A stretch of 64,000 nucleotides of DNA from Strigops habroptila (taxonomy: Eukaryota > Chordata > Aves > Psittaciformes > Psittacidae). The notes beneath the pieces are model-generated. The model was not told the origin of the DNA, searched no databases, and saw only the letters and a program-made list of their open reading frames with translations. The first letter of the stretch is position 1. Each line of letters begins with the position of its first letter. Below, in pieces: positions 1 through 15,000 of the stretch. The position numbers were made by a program, and so were the translations under genes. The DNA lies in assembly GCF_004027225.2 (NCBI RefSeq), contig NC_044279.2, positions 31,288,705 to 31,352,704 of the forward strand. The letters run 5' to 3'.

Positions 1-1189
1 TAGAGATAGCATTCGAGGGGGTACAGAGCTCAGATTGTGGCAGAGGGAGGAAAGAAATACAGTACAGCCAAATGAACAGTGGAAACTGATAAAGGTCAAA
101 TGAAAGAAGAATTTATTAGAAGTGAAACAAAGCAGAACCACCAAAACCTTCAGAGCTATAAAAATGAGGAAAGGAGAAGTAGTATGAAAACATTCTCATC
201 AAAATTCCTAAAATAGGCACATGTTAGCACACTCAGAGAGCGAAAAAAATAACAGGGAGGCTTCGATCTTGTCTGTCTCTTTCTCTAATCTAGCCAGCAG
301 TGTGCCCACGTTTCCATGCAACGTGACTATAATTATGAGCTGTGATCTATCAAAGCAGGACCTGGAAATTTTCATCTTGTTGCCCTGCAAACATACAAGG
401 AAGGCTGCAAAACTGTTAAAGCATTGAGTATTCTCATCTAACCACATTGTTATTTAGCACCACGATTCTATACCTAATGAGAGTGGCTGGGTTTCCAGTG
501 AGTAGGGCTTGATAGTATCACACAATTAGATAAGGAATCAATGAACATGATCGACACAACACCTCACCCAAGTTTACTGTCTCTTGGAGTCTAATGGAAA
601 TTGCTTGCAGTTGCTTCCTTTCTAAATGATAATCCCACACAAGGCTCTCTTTCCAATTACAAAAAGTCTTGAAGTATAAGAACACATTTGAAGAGCCCTT
701 TTTTCAGTTTTATCACTTATTTGTGCTCGAGAGTCTGTTTCTGATTCTTTCCCCCACATGCTGATAAACCATGCTGACAGACTGGAGGGGGTGAACTCAA
801 ATGAGCCCTGAACATTTTTATTTCAGCTTTGGCATTTACTACATTGGCAATGGATGCCTCCCCTTTCCACTTCACCAGAGCACCATCCTCCTGCTGTAAA
901 GAAACATAAAAGCCAGGCAAAGACAGGTTTGCCAAAGAACAGTCCAAGAACACGGGAGTGTTTTATAAATGTGGTATTTGACCTTGTTAGTGATGGGAGG
1001 TTATTGATACTTAGAGGAGCATCACAGCTAGAGGCATAATGGAACTTGTTGGGGGCTGTGGGAAATACAGTCTATGGCCCCAGGCTTCAACAGAGCTTTG
1101 AAAGACAGAGGACAGTTATTAGCTTTGAAGATCTTATAACTTGCCTCCAAGGAAAAGCAAGTCTTGTTTTGCTAGACAGGGACTTTGAA

Positions 1190-1282
1190 GATAAAACATC
1201 CCCAAAACAATCAAAATGCAAACCCAAATGCAACCACCCAAAACAGCCCTCCTCCCCAAACAAAAAAACCCACCCCACCCAG
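1190..1282. repeat. A/C-rich low-complexity tract
   Basis: The plus strand is almost entirely A and C, with runs of A4-A7 and C3-C5 and very few G or T. No clear period is visible. The same kind of strand-asymmetric tract recurs at 48641-48780. Confidence 0.6.
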
Positions 1283-4200
1283 CTTTAAAGGGTCTCTTCC
1301 TGAAATACTAAAGTGCCTGTGGACCAAACATCACCAGACTTACCATTCTCTAGGGAAGGGCTACAGAATCTACTGAAAACTCAGATCAGCCAGGTAAAAT
1401 GGTCAGGTGTGTGTATCCAGATTTAGGGGTTTCAGTCCCATTTTTATCCAGAAAGCTTTTAATAACATATTCTGCCTATTTACCAATCATCTTGTCATTG
1501 AACCCACAGGGCAAAGCCACATAAGCCTTGAGAACAGGTCAGTTCAGCTGGTGAAATAGCTGTGATGAGCGGAGGGTCAGAAGCCCATGCCAGCATGGAA
1601 GAACCATGGGGAGAAGCAAGGGCTGAGCAGAAGGTGCTTGCGGAGGTCGTGGGAGGTAACTGATTAGCTCAGGAACAGTCAGGAAAGGAAGAGCTATTCT
1701 TATTCCCATTCAATATTCAGCAGTATTAGATGGAAAGCCAAGACAGCTGGTGTCCTACGCGATGCTTGTTATTCACAAGTTTTATAAGCATATTTTCCAT
1801 TCCACCATCCAAGGTTTAAAGAGAGTATTGAACAGTATCGCATTCATGAGAGATCTCTGCAGAACCCCATTCAGTACATCTCATCAGCTTGTCTGTAAAC
1901 TACTGAGGTTACAGTAGTAGCATATAGACCTTGTTGTTACTATGTCAAAATACCACAAATCTTAATGAAGTCAAGATAAACGATATCTACCACCTCTCTT
2001 TTACATGTAAAATCTACACCCTTGTACAGAAAGACATCAGATTGATTACAGTCTATACTGATTTTTACTCCTCACTCCTTTGCTTAATAATCTTGTTCCA
2101 GGATTTTTTTTAACCATGGGTCTAAAACTCCTCAGCTCCCATTTTTTAAAACCAGAATCTGAGTGTTTGCTTGTAAATGCAAATTCTCAAAGACAGCTCC
2201 TAAAATTGCCCAGGGTCTCTGGGTACTCTGTAAGGCCCAGCTATTTTAATAATGTCTAACTAACCTAAGCACCCCCTACCCTTTCTTTCCCACTCTGATA
2301 GATGGTTGCCAGCCTTACAGTTGACTTTATTAGTGAGGGCTGAAACACCGCTTTGCCTTTTCAGCTGCCGCCCTGGGGACTCCTGCCTGTTGAAGGGTGG
2401 ATCAACTCGCTCCCTGGTTTTACCCTTCCTATGAACATAATCCTCTTTTCTTTTTACTTGTACAACACTCATTACTGTTTCTGGTTTGATTGGCTGATCT
2501 TTTGATTTTGCCCCTGTATGCTTGTGCTAATTACACTTTGCAAACTGACGTAGGTTCTCCTTTTCTTTTTCTGTTTTAACACTGTTGAAGATTTCATGGT
2601 TTAGTTAAGTTGGACTCTTATCTCACTCCTTATTTTATTCCACTTTTGGATTGTTTGCAGTAATGCCTTTATCACAGCTTCTTGAAGAAATTGCCTTTTT
2701 TTTTGCCTTTGACTACTTCCCATGAGCCCCAAGTTCTCATCTCTTATTGCTTCAGTTCTGTTCTGATGCTATTTGAAAATTAATGGGATCAATAGTACTT
2801 TACTAAGTAAAACTTTCTCTGGATGAGAAAAATAGGTTTGGAAACCAGTGAGAATGAACGATCAGTGGTGTGCAATTTCTCCTCAGCAAGGAGGCTTCTT
2901 TACTTCATATAACTTTCCTGTTTCTTAACAAACTACTAACGCCATGTAAATGATAGCAGCCTACTGAGGCTCCTCCCACTCTCTCAGTTTCTTCCTGTGA
3001 TTGAAATCTGAGTTGAAATGCAGTTTTCCTAACCCAGTATTCAGCTGTAGTGGTACCAGTAAGAAATATGAACATTTGAGAATAGCCTGAATATGGTTCT
3101 ATAGAAATATGAATCAAAATATGGAATAACCATCTGCTGGTTGGCTTATTCTTATTAAAAGGGACAATCAGCTGATTTTTATTTCTAAGTGAAAGTACAA
3201 TAAATGAACTGCATAACCTTAAGACAGTATCTTTAAAATCATATAAAAATATCACAGAGATTCCCCACCACTGTTTTCTATTTTAGAAATAAAGATAAGA
3301 GTCTAAAGTGAGTATTTTCTGCCAAACATCAGCAGGTTTCCACAGTGAACTCTTAAACCCATGAAAATAGGGAGCAAAAGAAGAAAGAAAAGAAAATAAT
3401 GGAAGATCTAATAAACCTTTTAAGATAGCAACAGCAAAAAATACTGCCTATCATAATACTGTGGCACAAAATACATCTTTTAAAGCCAGTTATCAATGAA
3501 TAATGTACTTATCACTCAGACTGGAGGCGTGTATGGAACTCATACTTGAGTATTCTCCAAAGGAATATGTCTAGACATTTGATATATAGTTTGTTGGCCT
3601 CTCTCATCAGCTGAAGCCTAAGTATGATACATCTGTCATCAAATATGGCAGCAAACATTAGCCTGTGTGATTCATTGCTGGTTTTGCTATAATTCAGTTA
3701 ATGATGACCATATATATTTTAATCATCTCAGTGAATTCAACTCATTCATATTATGTCAAGGAACTATAACAATTATATTGCAAGAAGAGAGAGGAACAGA
3801 GATGGCAGAGGAAAGTTTCCAAGCAGCAAATTTTCGGAATTAATTTCTTGAGCCTTATTCATTATTAATACGAGTAATTTTAGAACAAAACATAACATGA
3901 GGTTTTATTATGAGTTGCTCATTTCAGCTTGCGAGGGTTGTGGCCATTTTTAAACATTTTATATTTTTCTGCTTAATTAAGAATTAAAAAATAGATGGGT
4001 GGAATCTGACAGAAGATAACCGAACCCCTCACATTATTAGCAGTTTACTGAAGGAAAAAGAACCTGAATGAGTAAAGCCTCCTTCAATTGTAAACCTAGG
4101 CCTTTAGATATTAAATTTAGTCAATGACAATGAATGTGGAAAATCAATTTTATAGAATAACTAAATGAATGGCAGAGTGGGAAAGCATTTTTTTTCTCTT

Positions 4201-7200
4201 AAACAAAAAAAAAAAACATTTTGCAGGTGAAGTGTAATTCCAGTGAGACACCCTGGAGCTGGTCTGCAGACTGGATACAACACATAAAACCCACAGAACA
4301 GAAATCTCTCCATCTGAGAGAGTCAGAGTTGTAGTGAGGAAACCTTCATCAGAGGAAGAAGAACAGTCAGCAAGTTATGAATGAGGGAAAAACACTCAGC
4401 AGAAATCATATCAATGGTGAAGTGAATAGAGATAGGAGGAATTTGTCATCTGGAGGAAGCTCTGAACAATAACAATCCCATGGGAGAAGGAGGGACAGGA
4501 AAGCAGGGCAGTGAGTTTAAGAGACACTGGTTTTGAGGAGCATCGTTAGATCTTAGGAGTTATTTATTGGCTAAAGAGCTCTTCAGCAATAACTGGTGAC
4601 ACAAAGGATGGATTGGGAAGTCATTCCTGGCTGTATTTTTCAAAACCAGCTGAGCTGCATCCACTTTTCCATACTGCTGTGAAGTTCAGCACCTGGGAAA
4701 ATCAGATAACTGAGGTCAGAGCTGAATGTGAAAAACAAACCTTCACTGCAAAATCACTCATTTCCTATAAAAGCCTTTTTTAAACAGAGGGGAATTAATG
4801 TTACAGACGATTGTGTATTTTGGTTTTTAGTTGACCTTTTTTGCTCCCTCTTGCCCCTTATTCTGACGCTGGTCTCTGGTCTCTGCTCTACCAATATTCT
4901 CAGCCTCACCTGCCAATTTTCTTTTTTTCTTTTTTTTTTTTTTTTCCCACTTCTGAAGCTCTCCTTCCTCTCCTCCCAAGCATGATACATCCTCTTAATT
5001 TTCACAAAGCCCCTGTGCTGTCTGCATTCAAGCTTCTCATGTCAGAATCTATTTAAATATAACACCTATGTAAAAAGTAGTTTACAATAAATAGTGCTAC
5101 TAACAGGCAGGTGTCATTGTTCCTCAGGAGAAGCCAGTTAAAACAGGAAGATAACTTAATGCGGAGATGTAGCAAGTCCCATTTGCATTAATATAATCCA
5201 TGTTATACTTCTAAATGACTGAAAGAAAATCTTTGCAGTTAGAATTTGCACCTACGTACTCCAGACAGCCACATCAATTTAATCCTCAAATTCTGATCTG
5301 AAGTTCTGTTAAGTACTGAAGTATCTGTGGAAAGGAACCTGAAAATGTTTAGCATAGGAGCAGGGAAGTTGCATCCAGAGAATGCTGTTACAATAATTTC
5401 TGATCTCCCCATCCTCAAAAGAGCAGAGTAATCTACGTGCAGTGCTCTTACCACATTCAGATCAAGGGAGCACAGTGCCTTCCCATCAACTAATTTGCCA
5501 TTTCAAAGGTTTAAGTAATGATTGCATACATATGAAATCCCAAGGAAGAACACCACACCAAGTTTACAGTAAGTTGGCAGGAGTAATAGTAACATATTGT
5601 AGCATTTTCTCGTAATATTTAGTGGGCATACAACAGGAGTGCAATATAGTACAAACCCTGCCATCACAGCACAAATGACATCGAGTGGAAGAACGGTAAA
5701 AGTTTTGCAAGGGCTACTTTGTCCTGGACTCAAGTACTCCATCCTGAGCTTGACCTAAATTGTGCAGCAAATAGAGAGGATTCTGGACATTCTCCAGCAG
5801 CTTCAGCTAAATTAAATATGAACATGAATAATGCCCCGGGGCCCTGAATTCTCTGGGATGCCACAGGCATGGGACTCACAGAGCATCCACCCTTGCTGCA
5901 GAACCGTGCTCCAGGTTTTAATTAACTGAGTTTGCTCTGTTCAGCTTTTCCTGTGAAAGCCTCCCACAGTAAAAACACTTCTTAAAAACATTATGCTGCA
6001 GCAGATGAAAATAAATCTAGCTGTTGAATTTTCAAAAACTTTCTTTGAAACAACGTAATTTCAAGGACCACAATCACTCATTCCAGATACATGGTTCATG
6101 AACTCAAAACCATCATGTCCAAGTACTGCATGTTCTCATCTTTCCTAACTGCCATATGTTAGTAAGTCATTTCATTTTATACGCACCCTCATGGCTCCAG
6201 CTTCATGGACAGATGGCTCTTTGCCACCTAATCAAATTTGGACATCAAGGGCATCCCAAGTGAGGTCCTTTGTAGAACTGTAGCCTCCTTTAGTTCCTCT
6301 CCCTTTCTTGAACATTTGCACATCAGTACAAACTTGTACTACCAAAAGGTTCATAATTTTCAGATACAAGACACTCATTCTTCAATTAAACAAAACATAG
6401 TACAAGCAGTTCTATCCCATTCACTCTAAAAATACAATTCAGTGCCTTGGAACTTCACAGACTACCCACACACAGTCCTCAATATCCCTTTTGGTTCTAT
6501 TCTGGGTCTCTCCTTCTTCCATAGCCACATCAGTTCATTGGGCAGAACATGTCTACATCCTCTGCCACCACACACACAGTTACAATAATGCATCTTTACT
6601 TCTGCAACCAAGTGGCAGTTTTTGCTGTATTGCGCCACGCTAGATGCAGCATCTAAATTTAGATGCCTTCTAATTTTCTTTCTCTGCATATTGATAAAAC
6701 TGAGTTTTCATGGATCAGATCATCTTAATGTAGTCTCGTGGCTGTTGCCTTTGATGAACTTATAATCTCAGAGCTGCATTTGATTCTCTGGAGCATCCTA
6801 TTAATCAGACAGGAAAGTTCTCATATTAGTAACTGTGGTATTTCTTCAAGCCATTCTGACCTACATTGCCTCACTGGGTTGGTTAGATTTTTCACATACA
6901 CTTCTACCACATTTTTACTGCCACAATTTCTGTAACTAATTACTTGCTGAGTTACCTATCATATCCATCAAATACCTGTATAAGCACACATCTCATCTGT
7001 CTGAATGCACAGCAGGGTCAGGGTTAGCCTAGCACTGACAAAATGTTATTTCACAAACCTGTACAATTCTTCGACTTAAAAAATATTGCTTTCTTTTACA
7101 TACTGAATCTCCTCATCTTATCCCTTCTAGGATACATTTTACAGACACCAGGATAGATATAGGAAACAAGGTCATCTGCGTTGAGAGTGACTAAACCCTC

Positions 7201-8670
7201 CACTTTACACCTTTTTCTCTACAGAGGAACAGTAATTTTTAATATTGCCATCAACAGCTACAGAAAAAAACCTCACCCTGTCAAAGTAAACAAAGCTGTT
7301 TAGTATGAACATTTTAAGGACATCTAAAAGCAGTTTTGTAACCTATACCAAAAAGAAGCAATCAGCTATTCAACACCAGTGACTTTAAGATAACACATAT
7401 AGAAGAGTGTTATTTGTAGTATTTTTATAGAAGAGCAATGGTGGAATTGTGATATATGTTATCATATCATATAGACACCGCAGATACTGAACAGAATAGA
7501 AAGCTGAACGGAAGAGGTCTCTATGCTCGTTACTTCTAAATGTTCATAGTAGCACTTGATAAATCATGTTTTACATCTAGATTTTCTAAGCAATTTAACA
7601 TTTTGTGCCTCAAAAGACTACAGCCAAGCAGCATACACAATTCACCTTCTCATGCTACATGTCATCTCTGCAGATTAAAAAAGGGCTATCCCAAAGAACA
7701 TGGTGACCCAGAAGCCAAAGATAAAGTGTTTACAATTTGTTCCAGGCATCACCTATTTAGCTACACATAGTTCTTTATATTTACAGCCCTTTCTATTGCT
7801 CTGCTGAGAGTAGTAACCTGAATATGCCAAGCCTGCTAAACATTGGCTAAAATTACTCCAGCGTCTCATAGCTGCAATTGTTTAACAAGTGCTGCACATG
7901 CACAGTATGAGTAACACCATTTATAATCAGTTAAACTAATCATCCTTATCCCCCTTCCATAACCCCTTCTTCTCCAAGGACAGATAAAGGTCATCTTCTA
8001 GTGGCTTTTGAGACACTACTCAGCTAGCCATTTCAATAGCCGAGAAGTACCATGACCCAGACAGCATTATTTTCACAACTTCCAAGCTGTTTTGAAAAAA
8101 ATGGAAGTCAAAATCTATTAAGTGGATGTTTGCAGAAAGATCCAAGTTTTTGACATGATTTAATAAAAATCGGCCTGCCACTTAATGTCATTTTCTCTAT
8201 AATCAGAGCCACATTATATATACTTTAAAACTAACATTCAGCTGGTTAATCTAGGCTAGGACCTCAAAGTACCAACTCCTCAGCTGCCAACCAACACAAC
8301 CTCCCCCCCAGATTCCTGTGGTTTTTCTAACAATAACAGGAAGGTGTTTTACAGGGTGTTTCTTATTCTTCTCTCTTTTGATATCATGCCTACATAGCCT
8401 CGTCTGTCTGGCCTGCAGCCATGCAGTCACCAAAGCTGTTTTCTGCTTCCTGAGTGGGTGCTTTAAGACACTGAACTCTGACAAAAGCACCACTCTGTTG
8501 CTGAGGTTTTGAAAACTAATTGCATCCTATTAGCCTGATCTAAATTAGGAGTACAGTTCACACTCCGCCGAGCTACTCAGCAGTGATCTGACTCAGATGG
8601 AAACCTGAAGCCAAGCTGCTTGGAGTGGTTGAGGTTGGGCATGAACAAGAGCAAATTCCTTGGCTTCAAA

Positions 8671-8895
8671 GAAACCAGCTCCCAAACATCCAGCCCCTGC
8701 TCCTAAGCTCAAGGTGCCAGGACAGAAAGCTGGTGCTGGGCATCGCCTACACGTGGTGAGCCCCGGAACAGTGCCACCAACATGGATATTCACACTTACT
8801 TACCCACCTGAAACTCCATCTGTGTACTGCCTCTCTGGGTAGTGCTCTCAGGTGTCCCAGAAACCAGCTCCCAAACATCCAGCCCCTGCTCCTAA
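8671..8895 (+). repeat. 36-bp direct repeat, two copies 189 bp apart
   Basis: Positions 8671-8706 and 8860-8895 are identical over 36 bases, from GAAACCAGCTCC to CTGCTCCTAA. The 153 bases between them are not similar to the flanks, so this is not a simple tandem duplication of a 189-bp unit. It may be a short duplicated insert or part of an unrecognised repeat. Confidence 0.8.
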
Positions 8896-11442
8896 ACCTG
8901 ACAAGTTCTGGCCTTTTTCCAGGATGAGGCAGCTGCATCAGGGAGTGCTGCACACAATTTTGGATTTAAGCAAGCAGAACTGGTACTTGTGCTATCTACC
9001 TTAATGGTTATCTAATGCTAGTGTTCTGAATTTCTCACCTAGAGATGCTTCACTATCTTGCCAATAAAGAATAGAAACTTAAAATGGTACAAAAGTACAA
9101 AAATCCTACTCCTCCAAAGTCTCTTTAGGTCCCGTTTTAGGCACCAGGTGCTTTCTTCTTTACCCTGACTCCAAGCTAAAAACTCTAAGGACTGCTTATC
9201 AATAGAAGTTCAGAGTTAAGAAAACTGTTAATGGAAGATGATTTAAGGTGAGGAATTCTAGATGTCAATTGTTCACAGAAGCAGGCTCTTTTTATCTGTT
9301 ACTTCTCCAGTTACCTGCCTCAAGTGGCTATGCTTGGAACAAAAGAGCATAGAGGAACACCACTGGGTCAGTTACAATAGTCTGGACTGAGCTCCTGATT
9401 CATGCTGACAAAAGCAAATCCTACAGGGAAAGCAGTGAGGCAGAAGCAGCAGAGTAGAAAGATATATCAACATGCTTCAGCTGCTGGAACTCTTGAGGAA
9501 GTACTGTATTAGGTCAGAACAAAGGTCAGTTTTGTTTTTATTCTTTCTGACAAGACACCAGTAGCAAATATGAAACAGTAAAATGTGTAAGAATAAAACA
9601 TTCCTAGACTGTTAATATGTCTGTATATTTTTAAAAGTAGTCAGTAATTTAGGATATTTCTGAGTGGAGACTGTATTTAAACTAATACTTTTAAATATCA
9701 CACTCTACATATAAGTCTAATCCTTTTGACCCTGTAGCCCTGAAAAAAAGTCACATAGCAGTGAGTTCCACTACTACATTACACAGTGTAATGACATAAA
9801 AGTTTGAAATTTGCTGCCTGATCACTTTATTTAAATCTTAATTTTTATAAGCTACCAAACATTCCCAAATCAAAGTCACGGACAACATCAAGCTGGTCCT
9901 CTGTCACATTTTAGTTCTTTTTTTAACCAGCATTGAACATGGTATTGGAGAAAACAACAAACCCTGATTTCAGGTAGTACATTTGAAGTATTTTTGTTTT
10001 GCTCTTCATTTATTTATTTAATTTACTGCCATTAAGCCCTAACCTAGCGTTTGCAGAGAAGCACAATGGCAGCAAAGTTTTCTTCCTTAGCAGAGTTTAG
10101 AAGTCCTCGGTCTTATTACACACAATATGTACAATGATTTGCATTTATTAACTCTAAGTTACACCTGGCACGTTAGCACTCAGCTATTCCGTATGAAGAG
10201 ATCCTTCTGAAATTCAGCAGAAAATCACAAAGCCTTAAAAACATTCTTTGGATTACCAAGCCCAAGCCCTTTGTATGTATAAAGCCCACTATTTCTTCCC
10301 ATTCTGTGGTTTGAGTAGTTCATACAGAAAATTCTTTTACTTTATTACCTTAGTCTTGTTTCTGAATTCTTGTGAAAGCAGCAACAGAAGACCCCCGAAT
10401 AACCTTCTGAATATGACTGCTTTGTATTATCTTAGAGGGTGTGTGTCTTTGCTTTGCACCTAGTTATGTATTTGAATGTATATCAGTATTAAGACTACAT
10501 AATGACACATTTGAATTTACATTTTCTATATTTGGAAGAAAATCAAGTCCTGATGAGCAACAGGAAGAGCTGAAAATAGAAACAGAGGCCAGCTGGTCTC
10601 TTCTTTGAAGTGTGAAAGTGTGAACATGTTTTATATTGTGCCTTCTAAAAATGAAAAGTTTGACTACACAAAGTGGCCAATGTAAAAGGGTTACCACCAT
10701 CACCATGTGTCTGTGGTTTTGGGGGTGGTCACTGCTGCAGAGCTTTGTACTGTTCTAATGTGTCTACGAGGCTTTTTAGGAGAACGTGACTAGAACACTA
10801 CAGAGATTTAAGGATGGAGACCCTATTTAAAAAGATCTGAACAGCTTTAGGTGCAAAATAGGCACTAACACGCTTTGCTTAGAGACCATGACAGTTCCAA
10901 GTATACATGAAAGCTGATTTTTAAGTATGTGGGAAACTTTGTGCCCTTTGGATTTTGCCAGCAGGTTCAGATGCCTGAGAAGACAGAACTGTGATCCATG
11001 TTAGATACAAGTATATTTAAAACCCTGTGCATAACCATAATTATCATGTTAAGCACCCAAACTGCAGTCAGGAGAAACAATGCAGTATAAGCCCTTATCA
11101 CAGCAAAAGACTTTCAATATTAGATTTGAGCACATCAGCGTATATGCACATTCCTATCTTTAAAGCATATGGCTATTCTCATTTTTAATGCAAAAGCAAC
11201 AGAACTATCACTCTTAAAAAATATTAGGTATGTTTCAAGACTGAACTAATCGCCACATCACTTTTAACTTGCATCTCCTATGAAGCCTATACTGTATACA
11301 GGCCATATAATACTATGAAGTGTGGAGCAAGTTACTAAAACTGTGTTTAAGGCAGAAGTTCAACATCTTAATATCTTTTTATAAACAAGCATGTATTGTT
11401 TAGTCTAAAATGATTTCACAGACTGAGCTGATGTGACATTAA

Positions 11443-11448
11443 TTTATT
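11443..11448 (-). terminator. ZCRB1: Candidate polyadenylation signal of ZCRB1
   Basis: TTTATT on the plus strand reads AATAAA on the minus strand. It lies about 510 bases past the ZCRB1 stop codon and is the first canonical hexamer I see downstream. A variant (AATATA) lies much closer, near 11923-11928, so the real 3' end could be nearer. No transcript evidence is available. Confidence 0.35.
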
Positions 11449-11954
11449 ATATTACTGCATAAAGAGTTAAAAGACTAGTACAATGCTTAAGGCTGAAAAT
11501 CAACCCCGTGCCCAGGAACTAGTGCAAGATTCATATGCTACTAAAGCACTGCTTCCAAACATACAATAAACAGACCAATACATAAAGCATCAGTGGTGAT
11601 AACAGTGATGCTAAGAGGAACTCCTCTTAGGAAAAAATCTTGGGAAATTCTCTGATGAAAGATTTCACTTGCAGGGGTTGGGTCTAGATACTAACTGCAA
11701 AAAGCATTCTCCCAGATATTTTTCTGGATTTAACTGTAGAAACACATAATTTTCTTAAGAGACTGTCTTCAAAGGTGAAGTTTTGAAAAAGAGAAAGATT
11801 AAAAGATGGGAGGTTTGGGGGGCAGGGTAGAAATAGAACAAGATTTTCAGTAAGTTCCTTCAACACCAAGACAAACCTGTATTACAGATAACTTTGCAGC
11901 GCTTTACAAAATGTACACTCTATATATTATATATGCATATACAACATCATTATT

Positions 11955-12086
11955 TCAATCACTAAGTTCTTCCTCATCACTGAAATAAGCACTTTTCTTA
12001 ATCCGTGGACGTTTCGAATCATCTGAAATTGAAGATTCCCCTGCAGTCTGCATCCATCTTTGTTGTTCTTCCTCAATTTTCGCTTG
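11955..12086 (-). CDS. ZCRB1: ZCRB1 exon 8 (C-terminus and stop)
   Basis: Starts after CATTGTAG with [11 protein letters not shown] and ends [14 protein letters not shown] then TGA at 11957-11955. The middle (about 12 residues after QQRW) is unlike the human sequence, while both ends match. The 3' UTR follows on the minus strand. Confidence 0.96.
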   Translation of the reverse strand, partial: QAKIEEEQQRWMQTAGESSISDDSKRPRIKKSAYFSDEEELSD

Positions 12087-15000
12087 CTACAATGAAAGAA
12101 GGAAAAGTATTAGCTACAATTAAGAAAAAGTATGATGCATTACAAAAATAATAAGGCTAATTATTAATACACATTGAATTAATTTATTGAATTAAGTTAA
12201 AGAATTCAAAGGGTTTATCTCCTTTTCCGGATAAACTGTGCAATGAATGCACTAGAAAACATTTATGAAAGCAGTTCTCACGTGCAAACAGTAAGAATTC
12301 TGCACCAGTACAGGCTACATGGAGCACCCTCCATTTTTAAAGAGAGGAACTTTGCCCATGGCAAACTTACAGAACCATAGAGCAGCTGAGATCTGAAGCA
12401 AAGAATGCATCACATTTTAAACAGACATGATTGAATCAGCTTTGTTCCACTAACAAGTCTTCTGTTATCTTTTGCAATCATTCATTCAGGAAATGAACGT
12501 CTTCAGGGATGTAAAGGTTTATTCAACTAGACATTTCCTATTTTTACTGGGAAATATGCTTTTTCAGTTAAAATCTTTGGATGGCAAGAGAAATGAGAAT
12601 GTTTCTTGGCTTGTTCATATTTATGGGTTTTACTTCCAGTCATGGAGTTTTCCAATTGTGGGGGGATAATTATGCATATTTGCATTGGGGTTTTTTTGGA
12701 CTATGTCATGTAAATGTTTTGCACTCACAGTCATATTCAGAACAAAGTTATCTTTAAAACTCTTGAAGGTTTTTTTGAAGGGACAAGGGCATGCAAGGGG
12801 ACAGCTGAGAACCAGGGAGCCAAGAAATCTGAAGATCAGGTCAGGCTTGCTCTGTGTAGGGAAGCAAAAGCCTGTAAAGTACTGAAGAAGTATTGAAAAA
12901 GTATTTTACAGGCAAAAGCCTGTAAAGAGGTATTTTGTACATAACAAAGAATGCATTAAATATGTTTTGAGAGAAGTCCATTAGAGACCACAATGGACTG
13001 TATACGGCAAAGGAAATGCTCCAGAAATAGATGTTGTTGAAGGACAAGTTAGTGAGTGAGGGCAGAAAATATACCTGGTCATTTATACATGACTCTTTTT
13101 CTGGCTGCTCAGTTAACAGAGTAAAGAGGGATTTGTGGAACAAAAACCTAACAGAACATCACAGCAGAGATGACAGGAGGAAACTAAGCAGCAAAAGAGC
13201 TTGAAGGAAAAAAAAGAAACGAAACCTGCAACGCACAAACACATCAATAGTGAAAACAGTAAAGGGAAAAAAAAGAAACAACCAACTGAGTGCCCTGGGC
13301 GCTACAGAGCAGACAGCCCTAGGGCTATATCTCAGAGCTTTTGAAAAGCAGATCAAAAAGGAAGTAGAATTGCATCTAAACAATAATAAATATGGAATGC
13401 TTCAATTTTGTACCTGAAAAGCTATAGCTTGGCTGAGACTATCTAGAGCAGGGTCTTCTCCTTCCTCTTCACTTTCTTCCTCCTCCTCACTTTGTTGCGC
13501 AAAGAGAAAAATATATAGATCTTTAAATGTTCAGTATGAAAAAGCTTCCAAAAAAAAAGTAGTAACGTGTCAATAAATATACATACATTTCTTCTGGCTC
13601 AACTATTTTCTTTCTTTTCTTCTTTTCTTTTTTTTTTGGTGGCTCCCGCTCTCCTAGCATATTTTTAGGACATGCATAACTTAAGTGTCCTGCTTCCTTG
13701 GAGAAAAAGAAATACTGCTTAACAGAAACCATTGCAAACAACTATCTGTTAAAACATATCATGAGGAGAGTTAATGTAAGTTCACAGGGAAAAAAATGGA
13801 AGCAATTAGTAAGATAAATGGAATGCTGAATTAGCACACAGAAGACAAACTCTTCTCTATAAGCTTGCCATGGAAACGAAGAGATTGGTGGCGATATGCA
13901 TATTTAACTGCAAGTGATAACAAGCTATAAGCAAAGTAGATTTTCTTTGGCTACTGCAATAGATGAATACACTACAGCACCGTTTATGTTCAAGTCAAGA
14001 TATGAACCTCAGCATTAACAGTTTAAGAAACAGGAGCGAGTTAACATTTCTGCTCTAGAAGGTGTTATGAATATAAATCAAGGTTATATTTGACATTACA
14101 TACTACCCAAATCTGAATCCCCTATGTTATTACGTTCAGGGAAAGTGAGGAATTGCTTAAAACACGCTGCTTCTGTATAAAACCAGTTGTTTCCAGTATT
14201 TATTTTACTGCCAATGATACCATGAATTTCCAAAGGTATAACAAAAGCAGGTATTTTGAGGCAAAGATTAGAAGGTTTTCCTTCTCAGACAGCATTATAC
14301 TGATATTGAGATCTGTGTGCTGATCAACATGTTAAGCAGCAATTACATATACAAACTTCCCCACCAAATCTCAAATAAAAGACAAAATGGGTCATATCCT
14401 TCTTGAAAATGGTAAAACTGCTCCATTAGTTGGTAATATCTACAGAAAAAAAAAAATAACTTAACAGCATGGGCAGGATTTAACAGCAATGGCAAAACTG
14501 AAGAAACAAGCCAAGAGCCTGTGCTGGTTTTGGCTGGGGTAGTTAATTTTCTTCATAGTACTTAGCATAGGGCTATGTTTTGCATTTGTGCTGGAAACTG
14601 TGTTCGTAACGCAGGGATGGTTTAGCTGTTGCTGAGCAGTGCTTAAACAGAGCCAAGGCCTTTTCTGCTCCTCACCCCACCCCACCAGCAAGTAGGCTGG
14701 GGGTGCACAAGGAGTTGGGAGAGGACACAGCTGAGCCTAACTGACCAAAGGGATATTCCATACCATATGATGTCATGCTCAGCAATAAAACTAGGGGGAA
14801 GTTTGGTGGAGGGGCCACTGCTCAGGAATTGGCTGGGCATTGATTGGTTGGTGGTGAGCAATCGTCTTCATTTGCATCACTTGTCTTGCTTGGGTTTTAT
14901 TTTTTTCTGTTATTTTTCATTATGATTTATTATTATTACTATTTTATTGCAATTATTAATCTGTTCTTATCTCAACCCACAAGTTTTCTCACTTTTACCC

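Larger units (their letters stand above)
1..11442. other. Gene-free stretch beyond the 3' end of ZCRB1
   Basis: I find no coding exon, CR1, LTR or structural RNA gene here. Open frames of 60-116 codons exist on both strands but lack flanking splice signals or recognisable domains. Contents that can be named are an A/C-rich tract at 1190-1282, a T-rich tract at 4918-4946, and a two-copy 36-bp direct repeat at 8671-8706 and 8860-8895. By human synteny (memory) this side should lead towards YAF2 and GXYLT1; no YAF2 exon was recognised. Confidence 0.6.

Noticed and set aside
13523-13741. 72-codon frame containing [12 protein letters not shown] as a stand-alone gene
   Set aside because: It is ZCRB1 exon 6 with intron sequence on both sides.
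14643-14861. Frames in the LTR at 14520-15085 as viral genes
   Set aside because: LTR sequence is non-coding and no internal viral region adjoins it.
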